Source: Streptomyces varsoviensis
GTDB lineage: Bacteria > Actinomycetota > Actinomycetes > Streptomycetales > Streptomycetaceae
Assembly (NCBI RefSeq): GCF_000718635.1
Contig: NZ_JOBF01000002.1
Span: 310,001 to 374,000 of the forward strand
Length of the DNA stretch: 64,000 nt
Direction: 5' to 3'
In this document: in pieces, positions 25,617-32,870 of the stretch
Layout: the number at the start of each line of letters is the position of its first letter
How positions within the stretch are numbered: the stretch's first letter is position 1
Notes under the pieces: generated by a model
What the model saw: only the letters and a program-made list of their open reading frames with translations
What the model was told of the DNA's origin: nothing
Database searches by the model: none
Program-made: the position numbers and the translations under genes

Positions 25617-26504
25617 TCAGGCGTCGCTGTCGACGCCGACCGCCTTCGCCGTGGCCGGTGCGCCGCCCGGAACCGGGTGCGTGGCGTCGAGGATGACGCG
25701 GGCGACCAGAGCCGGGTTGTCGTTCATGGGGACGTGCCCGCAGCCGGGCAGTCGCACGAGCCGGGCCCCCGGTATGGCCCGCTTGGCGCGGAGCCCCTGC
25801 CGAGGCAGGAGCAACCGGTCGGCGCTGCCCCAGCCGATGGTGACCGGAACGTCCGGCACGTCGTCGCGGAAGACCACCGAACGCCCGGCGGCGAGCGTCG
25901 CGGCGAAGCCGGTCGCCGTGCGCAGCGCCCTGGTCTCGGCGACCACCGCCTCGGGCGAACGCCGCCCCGGCCGCGCGTAGATGGGGCTGACCAGCGCCGC
26001 CCGCCCCACCGCGGTACGGGCCAAACGGGCGACGATCGGATCGGGCAGCACTTGCGCGCCGCGCCGCATGCCGAGCAGCACCCCGAACGCGTACCGCCGC
26101 TCGGCCGGCGACCAGAACCCGCCCGGAGACAGCGCGGTGACGGTCCGTACGAGCCGGAGCCGCCCCAACTCCAGAGCGAGCAGCCCGCCGAGCGAATTGC
26201 CCACCACATGCGGGCGGTCCACGCCGAGCGCCGTGAACAGCCCGTCGAGCGCGGGAGCCACGCCCGCCAGGTCGTACGGAACCCCGTCCGGCAGCGCGGG
26301 CGACGCGCCGAACCCGGGCAGGTCGACGGCGATGACGTCCCGCTCGACAGCCAGGATCTCGCTGACCGGATGCCAGGCCTGGAGGTGATGGCCGATGCCG
26401 TGCAACAGGACGACGGGCTCCCCGCCGCCGCTCCGTTCGTACGCGACCTCGACCGTGCGCCGGCCGGTCGGCGTCTCGACGGGGTAGGAGATCGTCTCGA
26501 TCAT
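25617..26504 (-). CDS. Alpha/beta hydrolase
   Basis: A 295-aa alpha/beta-hydrolase-fold protein. The oxyanion region VVLLHGIGHHLQAW is at about 31-44, the nucleophile elbow is VGNSLGGLLALELG (about 100-113), the acid is probably in TIGWGSADRLLLP, and the catalytic His is in LPGCGHVPMNDNP (about 260). Esterase, lipase or C-C hydrolase roles are possible. The ATG at 26504 is supported by GAGGAG seven bases upstream. The gene lies isolated between two repeat arrays. Confidence 0.88.
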   Translation of the reverse strand: MIETISYPVETPTGRRTVEVAYERSGGGEPVVLLHGIGHHLQAWHPVSEILAVERDVIAVDLPGFGASPALPDGVPYDLAGVAPALDGLFTALGVDRPHVVGNSLGGLLALELGRLRLVRTVTALSPGGFWSPAERRYAFGVLLGMRRGAQVLPDPIVARLARTAVGRAALVSPIYARPGRRSPEAVVAETRALRTATGFAATLAAGRSVVFRDDVPDVPVTIGWGSADRLLLPRQGLRAKRAIPGARLVRLPGCGHVPMNDNPALVARVILDATHPVPGGAPATAKAVGVDSDA

Positions 26505-26629
26505 GGGGCAGCTCCTCGGCCTCCGCGAACGCTTGCCGAGACAGGATGTCAGCAACAGTTACCGCTGGGTAGACCCCGCGACCAGCCCCCCGTGGCGGCC
26601 GACTCGGCCGGCCCCCCGCCCGATGCTGT

Positions 26630-27130
26630 TGTTGAACGGTTCTGTTGTCGAACGACGCTGTTGCCGGACAACGGCGCGGCTGTCGGACGGCGACGCCGTT
26701 GGGCGACGCCGTGATGCGGAGACGCCGCTGGGCGTGGGCGACGGCGGCGCCGTGCGGAGAGGCCGCTGTGCGCAGACGGCGTCGTCGGGCGCCACGGCTT
26801 GGCCCACCGGCGCCTCCGCCGGTGCCCCCTGCCGACGGCCCAACCCGCTATCCGTGCACGCCCGTCAGCCCCTGCGCCAGTCGGCGCCCTCCCCGGCGTC
26901 CCGACCCGCTGTCCGTGCACGCTCATCGGCCCGCACCCGTCAGCCCGCCCCGCCGCGGCGCCCCCGTCGGGGCCCGACCCGCTGCCCGTGCGCGCCCTGC
27001 TGTCTGTGCCCGCCGGCGCCCCCTATCGGCGCCCCCTATCGGCGCCCCCTATCGGCGCCCCCGCCGGCGGCCGCCCGACCCGCTGTCCGTACATGCCCGG
27101 CGGCCCCCGTCCGTCGGCCCGCGCCCGCCG
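26630..27130. repeat. Array B: C-rich degenerate tandem repeat
   Basis: The gap 26505-27224 carries a second, unrelated array. Its left part repeats GTTG-C-GAACG and GACGCCG motifs (about 26630-26790). Its right part repeats CCCGACCCGCTGTCCGTGCA-like units at about 26840, 26904, 26977 and 27073, and includes three exact copies of CGGCGCCCCCTAT at 27015-27055. The + strand is C-rich, opposite to array A. No stable coding frame is seen. Confidence 0.75.
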
Positions 27131-27140
27131 CGGCGCCTGG

Positions 27141-27192
27141 TGAGAGCGGGTTCACGTGGATGAGAGCGTGGATGAGAGCGGGTTCACGTGGA
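27141..27192 (+). repeat. Exact 20-bp direct repeat in front of the sigma-factor gene
   Basis: A 20-base sequence ending TTCACGTGGA occurs exactly at 27141-27160 and 27173-27192, with a third partial TGAGAGCG copy between. The second copy supplies the likely -35 element of the sigma gene. Confidence 0.85.
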
Positions 27193-27209
27193 CAAGCCCG
27201 CTCGGCGTC
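27182..27209 (+). promoter_or_regulatory. Candidate ECF41-type autoregulated promoter
   Basis: GTTCACG (27182-27188) and CGTC (27206-27209) are spaced 17 bases, close to the ECF41 consensus as I recall it (TGTCACA, about 16 bases, CGTC). It lies 15 bases before the GTG start of the sigma factor. Autoregulation is typical of ECF sigma factors. Confidence 0.5.
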
Positions 27210-27224
27210 GGGTGGGATGGAGCG

Positions 27225-28118
27225 GTGACTCACAGCGACGCGATGCTCGACACCTTCGAGGCGCACCGGACCACGCTGACCGGCGTCGCCTATCGCATGC
27301 TCGGCCGCGTCGCCGACGCTGAGGACATCGTTCAGGAGGCGTGGCTGCGCTGGTCCGCGGCCGATCGCGGCGAGGTTCGCGAGCCGCGCGCCTTTCTCGT
27401 ACGGATCACCACCCGCCTCGCCATCGACCGGCTGCGGCACGTCCAGTCCCGGCGCGAGGCATATGTCGGGCCCTGGCTGCCCGAGCCGATCGCGACCGCG
27501 TACGGGGATGCCTCGACCACCGTCCCCGACACCGCCGAGCGGGCCGTGCTCGCGGATTCCGTCTCCTTCGCCGTGCTCGTCGTCCTGGAGTCCCTCTCCC
27601 CTCTGGAGCGCGCGGTGTTCGTACTGCGCGAGGCGTTCGGTTTTCCGTATGCGGAGATCGGCATCGCCCTCGACCGCACGGAGGCGGCGGTGCGTCAGCT
27701 CGCCGGGCGGGCCCGCCGCCATGTCGAGGAGCGCAAGCCGCGCTATGACGTGGACCCGGCCCAGCAGCGGGATCTGACCGAGCGTTTCCTGGCCGCCGCC
27801 ACCCACGGCGACCTCGCGGGGCTGCTCGAACTCCTCGCCCCCGATGTCCGGCTCGTCAGCGACAGCGGCGGCAAGGCCAAGGCGCCGCTGCGGGTGATGT
27901 GGAGCGCCGACAAGGTCGGCCGCTTCCTCGCCGCCGTCGCCCAGGAATCCCTCGTGGGGCTGGACTTCCGCTTCGCGGAGGTCAACGGCGCTCCGGCGCT
28001 GGTCGTCCTGGCCGACGGCCGCCCCGACTCGGTTGTCGCCGTCGGCGTGGCCGACGGGAGGATCGCGGACATCTACCTCGTCCGCAACCCGGACAAGCTC
28101 ACCGGACTCGATCGGTAA
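27225..28118 (+). CDS. ECF41-family RNA polymerase sigma factor (SigJ-like)
   Basis: A 297-aa sigma factor. Region 2 spans about residues 8-75 (AYRMLGRVADAEDIVQEAWLRW), region 4 about 110-165 (LSPLERAVFVLREAFGFPYAEIG), and a SnoaL-like C-terminal domain runs from 170. Three marks of group ECF41 are visible: WLPEP at 84-88, DSGGK (family DGGGK) and the terminal NPDKL. In this group the C-terminal domain replaces an anti-sigma factor as the regulator. The GTG at 27225 is chosen because GGTGGGA lies upstream at the right spacing. The usual partner gene type (carboxymuconolactone decarboxylase, oxidoreductase or epimerase) is not directly adjacent; the nearest oxidoreductase is the SDR at 29020. 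Confidence 0.9.
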   Translation: MTHSDAMLDTFEAHRTTLTGVAYRMLGRVADAEDIVQEAWLRWSAADRGEVREPRAFLVRITTRLAIDRLRHVQSRREAYVGPWLPEPIATAYGDASTTVPDTAERAVLADSVSFAVLVVLESLSPLERAVFVLREAFGFPYAEIGIALDRTEAAVRQLAGRARRHVEERKPRYDVDPAQQRDLTERFLAAATHGDLAGLLELLAPDVRLVSDSGGKAKAPLRVMWSADKVGRFLAAVAQESLVGLDFRFAEVNGAPALVVLADGRPDSVVAVGVADGRIADIYLVRNPDKLTGLDR

Positions 28119-28126
28119 GGCGGCGC

Positions 28127-28663
28127 TCAGCAGCCCTTCTGAATTTCGCGATAGTCGCGGTAGTGATTCGCGGTGTACCAGACCCGTTTATTATTGATGT
28201 CCCGGACCAGACGGAGTGCGCCTCGGCCGTCTTTCTTTCCGTAGTGCTTCCAGACCGTGCCGTCTTTGTAGGGCTCGTACGGGACGTCGTATTCGTGATA
28301 GTTGCCTCCCTTCGGAAGCTGCCCTTCTTGATTGCCGAACTTTCCGCCCGTATAGATTTCCTGCCCGGCCAGCGGGCCACCTCCCTTTGGAACGACGAGC
28401 CATTCGCCGGTCTGCCCCGACTTCCATTTCAGGGTCTGCCACGCCTTGCACGCGTCGCGCGCCACCTTGGGGGCGTTGGTGACATTCGGGTAGGGAGGCC
28501 CGATTTCGAAGGGTGCCGGGGGAGCGGAGGCGGCAAAGGCCGCGGGGGCCGCCGGGCCGAGCGCCAGCAGGGCCGCCGCCGACGCCGCCAGCGCTGCCGC
28601 CGCCGGCCTTCGGGACTGGGGAGCGTTCGCGGCCGCCGTCTTCTTGCCGAGCACCTTCAGCAT
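28127..28663 (-). CDS. Secreted guanyl-specific ribonuclease (RNase Sa type)
   Basis: A 178-aa exported microbial ribonuclease of the N1/T1/Sa family, which cleaves single-stranded RNA after G. A Sec signal peptide (KK/RR n-region, Ala/Leu core) ends near residue 45. In the mature part, E124 in NYHEYDV, R151 in RGALRLV and H167 in TANHYRDY correspond to catalytic Glu, Arg and His, and C72/C178 can form the family disulfide. The ATG at 28663 has GAGGAG six bases upstream; longer frames would add a non-signal extension. Codon use in the mature part is more AT-rich than in its neighbours. No barstar-like inhibitor gene is visible nearby. It converges on the sigma gene with eight bases between stops. 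Confidence 0.9.
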   Translation of the reverse strand: MLKVLGKKTAAANAPQSRRPAAAALAASAAALLALGPAAPAAFAASAPPAPFEIGPPYPNVTNAPKVARDACKAWQTLKWKSGQTGEWLVVPKGGGPLAGQEIYTGGKFGNQEGQLPKGGNYHEYDVPYEPYKDGTVWKHYGKKDGRGALRLVRDINNKRVWYTANHYRDYREIQKGC

Positions 28664-29019
28664 TCCGTTCTCCTCACTCGCGACTCGCGCGCACGCCATG
28701 CGGAAGAAGACCGGTTTTCTCGCGGGGTGGGTGAAATTTTCGAAATTCCCCGCGGGTCTTCCGGCTCCTCTATTGAACTGGCGAGCGAGTGTGTCGCACA
28801 AGAGCGTCCGGGGTCACCCAAAGAGTGAATCGGGAGGAGTAGCGGACCGTTTATCGTACTTACTGGGTACCCGGTTGGTGCCCGGTATTTCGGCATTTCG
28901 GAACGGAAATGCAACCCACACGAAACATCAACCGCAAAGGTGTCAGTAGATGATTAACGCATCTCGTTCATCGCGCTCACCTCACGTACCGCACGCACCG
29001 TGGCGCCTCATGCGTCGCC
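28664..29019. other. AT-richer gap between RNase and SDR genes
   Basis: A 356-base gap holding the RNase promoter region and the end of the SDR transcript. It is clearly more AT-rich than the rest of the window. A near-duplicate GGGTACCCGGT / GGTGCCCGGT pair lies at about 28866-28886, and TACGAT on the minus strand (about 28853) is a possible RNase -10. I see no gene in it. Confidence 0.5.
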
Positions 29020-29766
29020 TCACATGCCGCCCGCCACGCGCAGCACCGCGCCCGTCGTGTACGACGCCTCCGGCGAGAGCAGCCAGGCGACCGCGCCCGC
29101 GACCTCGTCCGTCTCGCCGGGGCGGCCCATCGGCACCCGGCCCCCGGTCCGCCACGGCCGCTCGGGGTCGCCCATCGTGGCGTGGATGTCGGTCACGATC
29201 ATCCCTGGCTGCACGGAGTTGACCCGGATGCCCTCCGGAGCCAGCTCCTTGGCCAGTCCGAGCGTGAGCGCGTCGATCGCGGCCTTGCTCGCCGCGTAGT
29301 GCACGTAGGCGCCGGGGCTGCCGATGGTCGCGCCGGCGGAGGAGATGTTCACCATCGCGCCGCCCTGCCCGCCGTGGCGCGTCGACAACTCCAGTGCCGC
29401 CCGCCGCGCGCACATCATCGCGCCCATCACATTGATGTCCACGACCCTGCGCATCTCCGCCACCGGCGTCTCGGTGAACCGACCTAGCGGGCCCGTGACG
29501 CCGGCGTTGTTCACCAGCCCCGTGATCGGCCCGAGCTCCTTCTTCACCGCGTCGAACAGCGCGTCCACCTCGGCCTCGACACCGGTGTCGACCTGGACGG
29601 CCACACACGCGGTGCCCTCGGCCCGTACCGCCTCGGCCGTGCGCTCCGCGGCCTCCCGGTCCCGGACGTACCCGATGCCGATGTCGTGCCCGGCGCGCGC
29701 CAGCCGCACGGCCACCGCCGCCCCGATCCCCCGGCTGCCGCCCGTGACCACCGTGACCTGTCCCAT
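29020..29766 (-). CDS. Short-chain dehydrogenase/reductase (SDR)
   Basis: A 248-aa classical SDR. It shows the cofactor motif VVTGGSRGIGAA (residues 5-16), NNAG (about 84-87), the catalytic Ser in MVNISSAGA, the YxxxK in YVHYAASKAA and the C-terminal PGMIVTDIH. An Arg-Asp pair after strand 2 suggests NADP(H). The substrate is unknown; FabG-like or sugar/steroid dehydrogenase roles are possible. The ATG at 29766 has AGGAG at normal spacing. Confidence 0.9.
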   Translation of the reverse strand: MGQVTVVTGGSRGIGAAVAVRLARAGHDIGIGYVRDREAAERTAEAVRAEGTACVAVQVDTGVEAEVDALFDAVKKELGPITGLVNNAGVTGPLGRFTETPVAEMRRVVDINVMGAMMCARRAALELSTRHGGQGGAMVNISSAGATIGSPGAYVHYAASKAAIDALTLGLAKELAPEGIRVNSVQPGMIVTDIHATMGDPERPWRTGGRVPMGRPGETDEVAGAVAWLLSPEASYTTGAVLRVAGGM

Positions 29767-30069
29767 CCCCGCGCTCCTAACTTTCCTGGCTTTCCTGGCC
29801 TTCTTGCGGTCGTTTGCGGCCGCCCATCGGCCGCGGGGGCGCGGATCTCGCACCCCTTGCGTCATGACGCTATCCGAGGCGACGGAGCGTCATATCGGGA
29901 GGTAGGAGGTCAATATCGCGTGAACGCACTGCGGGACCACTTGTGTGCGCTGTGTGACGGATTGAGGATTGGTCTTGACCAAGGTGGCGTGCCGTCCTAT
30001 TGTCCGAGTCATACTGCAACAACCTTTAATAAAGAAGCGCGCATAAGTGCCGTCGGGGCGGAGGACAGG
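29767..30069. other. Intergenic region upstream of the GntR gene
   Basis: A 303-base divergent gap. It begins with a CTTTCCTGGC tandem repeat next to the SDR start (about 29781-29800), then holds the dre-like operator and promoter annotated separately. The stretch 30003-30060 is an AT-rich untranslated leader. No gene is seen. Confidence 0.5.
29969..30003 (+). promoter_or_regulatory. Promoter with DasR-like palindrome overlapping its -35
   Basis: TTGGTCTTGACCAA (29969-29982) is a near-perfect palindrome of the GntR/HutC class, very close to the DasR-type core TGGTCTAGACCA. Its right half supplies TTGACC (29975-29980), followed 17 bases later by TATTGT (29998-30003), a good housekeeping promoter. 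A repressor on the palindrome would block polymerase. Confidence 0.7.
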
Positions 30070-30810
30070 GTGGGGACCACGCAACTCGAAACGGTGCCGG
30101 AGCCGAAGTACTGGCACCTGAAGACCGTGCTGAGCAACGCGCTCGACTCGGAGTTCGCCGTAGGGGAGATCCTCCCCAACGAGCGGGATCTGGCGGCGCG
30201 GTTCGGCGTCGCCAGGGCCACCCTGCGGCAGGCCCTGGAACAGCTCGAACTCGAAGGCCGGCTCCAGCGCCGCCGAGGCGTCGGCACCACCGTCGCCCCG
30301 CCCCGCGTGGGCGTGGCCGTCGGCGAGGCCCCGCACGCCTGGCCGGGCTCCGGCGGCGACGCCTGGCAGCCCGTGGACAGCAGCCTGCGCCGGCCGCCCG
30401 CCGCCGTCGCCCGCCTCCTCGGCCTGCCCGCCGACGAGGAGGCGCACGCCGTCCGTCGCACCCGTGTGACGCACGGTCAGCCGGTCGCCGCCGAGGTCCT
30501 GTACGTGCCGGTGGCCACCGTCCCCGCGCTCGCCGCGCTCGACACGCCGCCCGGCCCGGCCCGCGCCCGCGCCGTGCTGCACGAACTCCAGCGGCTCGAA
30601 CTCGCCGGCCAGGACCGTTCCGTGGAGCTGGGCTCCGCCCCCGCCGACGACGCCAAGCAACTCGACCGACTGCCGGGCGCCCCCGTCCTCGTCGTCACCA
30701 CCCGCTTCGTCGCCGACGGCCGCACCGCCGCCGTAGCCGTAGCCACCTACCGCGCCGACACCTGCCGCCTCACCTTCGACGACAACGGCGTGGAACTCCT
30801 GGCGAGCTGA
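30070..30810 (+). CDS. GntR/HutC-family transcriptional regulator
   Basis: A 246-aa regulator. The winged HTH (about residues 12-80) contains LPNERDLAARFGVARATLRQALEQLELEGRLQRRRGVGTTV, close in style to DasR-type N-termini. The C-terminal UTRA-type domain (about 95-245) has the RTRVTHGQPVAAEVLYVP pattern. The start is GTG with GAGGACAGG directly upstream; longer in-frame extensions run through the promoter and are rejected. The palindrome at 29969-29982 suggests autoregulation or control by a DasR-like sugar-phosphate sensor. No obvious target operon is adjacent, since array C follows. Confidence 0.86.
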   Translation: MGTTQLETVPEPKYWHLKTVLSNALDSEFAVGEILPNERDLAARFGVARATLRQALEQLELEGRLQRRRGVGTTVAPPRVGVAVGEAPHAWPGSGGDAWQPVDSSLRRPPAAVARLLGLPADEEAHAVRRTRVTHGQPVAAEVLYVPVATVPALAALDTPPGPARARAVLHELQRLELAGQDRSVELGSAPADDAKQLDRLPGAPVLVVTTRFVADGRTAAVAVATYRADTCRLTFDDNGVELLAS

Positions 30811-30834
30811 CGATCCGCTCACCGCTGCGGCGAC

Positions 30835-31975
30835 TATGGCCTGCCGGCGGCGTTACGGCCATGGCTTAGCCGGTGGCCGACCGTTGCCGCGCGCACTGCT
30901 CGCCGCCACGGCGGGCGGCTGGCCGCTGCCGCGACCACGGACTGTCGACGGCGGTTCGCCGCTGCGGCTGTGGCCCACCGACCGCTGGAGCGCCCACGCT
31001 CCGCCGCTGCGGCGGGTGGTCGGCTACCGTGGCGATCACGACCTGTCGACGACAGTACGTCGCTACGACCACGTGACCTGCCGATGGCCGACCGCTGCCG
31101 CGCCCATTGCTCGCCGCCGCGGTGGCGGCTAGTTCCCGTGGCGACCACGGCCTACCAACGGCGGTTCGCCGCTACGGCCATGGCCTGCCGACCGCTGGAG
31201 CGCCCACGCTCCGTTGGGACGGGCGGCCGGACCCTGCGGTGACGGCCCACTGACAGCCGACCGCTGTAGCGCCCGCTGCTCGCCGTTGCGGCGAGTGGTT
31301 GGCTGCCGTGGTGACCACGGCCTACTGGCGGCGGTGCGGCGTTACGGCCATGATGTGCCGACGGGCGACCGGCTGCCGTGTTCAGTGCTCGCCGCCACGG
31401 CGGGCGACCCGCCCCCGGCGCGCCCATGGAGGCGCACGCCGCTACCGAGGCCGCTGACTCCGGGGCCGGCTCGGACGGCTTCATCGGTCGTGAGCTGCTC
31501 GATGAACGCTTCATCCGCGTCGACCCGGCGCTGACCGCTACCGGCGACCACCGCGCGCAGGACATCTCGGTGGGCCACGGTGACCGCGGCCCACTGACGG
31601 CCGACCGGTGTAGCGCTCATTGCTCGCCGTTGCGGCGAGTGGTTGGCTGCCGTCGTGACCACGGCCTACTGGTGGTGCGGCGTTACGGCCCTGGCCTAGC
31701 GACGGGTGACCGGCTGCAGCGGCCACCGCTCGCCGGCGGGCGGCTGGTCCTCGTGGGGGACACGGACTACCGGCCGTGGTATGGCGTTACGGCCGTGACC
31801 TACCGACGGCCGACGGCTACCGTTCCCACCGCTCGCCGCTGCGGCCGGCGGCTGCCCCGCGGCGACCACGGACTACTGGCGGCGGTGCGGCGTTACGACC
31901 ACGACCTACCGACGGCCGACCGGCTACCGCTCCCACCGCTCACCGATGCGATGGGTGAGCGGCTGCCGTCATGAA
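30835..31975. repeat. Array C1: hairpin-rich degenerate tandem repeat, about 11 units
   Basis: Part of the 2.06-kb gene-free stretch 30811-32870. A CTCGCCGnnnCGGCGnG hairpin marks each unit at about 30898, 30999, 31110, 31209, 31279, 31388, 31623, 31729, 31832 and 31939, with typical spacing of 99-111. Most units also carry a second small dyad (CCGTGGnGACCACGG) and a GGCGTTACGGCC box. Periods are not multiples of three and frames are not conserved, so a protein-coding role is unlikely. An unrelated coding-like island interrupts it at about 31420-31575. Confidence 0.85.
31426..31575 (+). pseudogene. Possible gene remnant inside array C1
   Basis: From an ATG at 31426 about 50 codons read as ordinary Streptomyces protein with normal third-position GC, including GFIGRELLDERFIRVDPALT. 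The frame then runs into repeat DNA and becomes low quality. I do not recognise the family. It may be a fragment of a gene broken by repeat growth, or chance. Confidence 0.3.
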
Positions 31976-32159
31976 CAGGGCGTATCCCATGGCGGTACGT
32001 CCTTACGGCCTCGGTCGGCCGAGGGTTGGCCGTCACCTCGGCTATGGCGGTCGATGGCAAACAGCGATCACGACCAGGGGCCATGGACGGCCGGCTGTCG
32101 GCATGCCGACTTGCCTCCGCCCACCGGCGGCCAGTGGCCTTCCTCCCCCTGCCACTGAC

Positions 32160-32810
32160 GACCGGTCGCCGTCTCAACCATGGCCTGCGCGGCCTGCGGC
32201 TTGCGCGGCCTGCGGCTTGCGTGGCCTGCGGCCGGGTGCGAGCCCGCGCCACCCGCCGGTCGACCCCGGCGGGAGGCCCCGGGTCACGACCAGCCCCGCC
32301 CCGCTGGCAGGCGCCCGCCCCCAACTTGCGGGGCCCAACGGCCGGTGGGCCACGACGGAGGCCGCCTGCCGGGCCTGACGGCCGGTGGTTGACGTCCGGG
32401 GCCCGGTGGCCGAGGGTCAACGACCGGAGCCCGGCGGCCGGTGATTGACGGCCGAGGCCCAGTGCCAGGACTCAACGGCCAGGACTCAACGGCCAGGACT
32501 CAACGGCCGGGCCTGGCGGCCGGGGCCCAGTGGCTGGTGCCGACCACCGGGCCCGACAACCGAGGCCCAGCGGCGGGTGCCGACCACCGGGCCCGACCAC
32601 CGGGCCCGACCACCGGGCCCGACCACCGGGCCCCGACAACCGGGCCCGACAACCGATCCCAACGGCCGGGCTCGACAACCGAGGCCCAGCGGCGGGTGCC
32701 GACCACCGGGCCCGACAACCGGGGCCCAACGGCCGGGCCGACAACCGGGGCCCAGCGGCGGGTGCCGACCACCGGGCCCGACCACCGGGCCCAACGGCCG
32801 TGGTTGCCGG
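32160..32810. repeat. Array C2: short-unit tandem repeats
   Basis: The right half of the gene-free stretch changes character. At 32178-32235 a GCGGCCTGCGGCTT-type 15-base unit repeats about four times. At 32470-32508 GACTCAACGGCCAG repeats three times. At 32560-32800 a CCACCGGGCCCGA / CAACCGGGCCCGA 13-base unit repeats more than fifteen times, some copies consecutive and exact. The consensus contains the palindromic core GGGCCC. No gene is seen. Confidence 0.85.
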
Positions 32811-32870
32811 CCGTGGCTGACGGCCGGACCCCGCCGCCCGCGGCCCCGCGCCCGGCGCCCCGCCGTCGGC

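Noticed and set aside
24193..25980. Long open frames across array A on both strands
   Set aside because: Repeat periods are not multiples of three, the frame changes from unit to unit, codon third-position bias is absent, and the encoded peptides are low-complexity Gly/Arg/Pro text.
31378..31974. A 199-aa open frame over the coding-like island in array C1
   Set aside because: Only about 50 codons look like protein; the rest is repeat DNA read in one frame. It is kept as a possible remnant, not as a gene.
32160..32810. A CRISPR array or plasmid iteron origin in array C2
   Set aside because: Units are contiguous and about 13 bp with no unique spacers, and there is no cas gene or replication initiator nearby.
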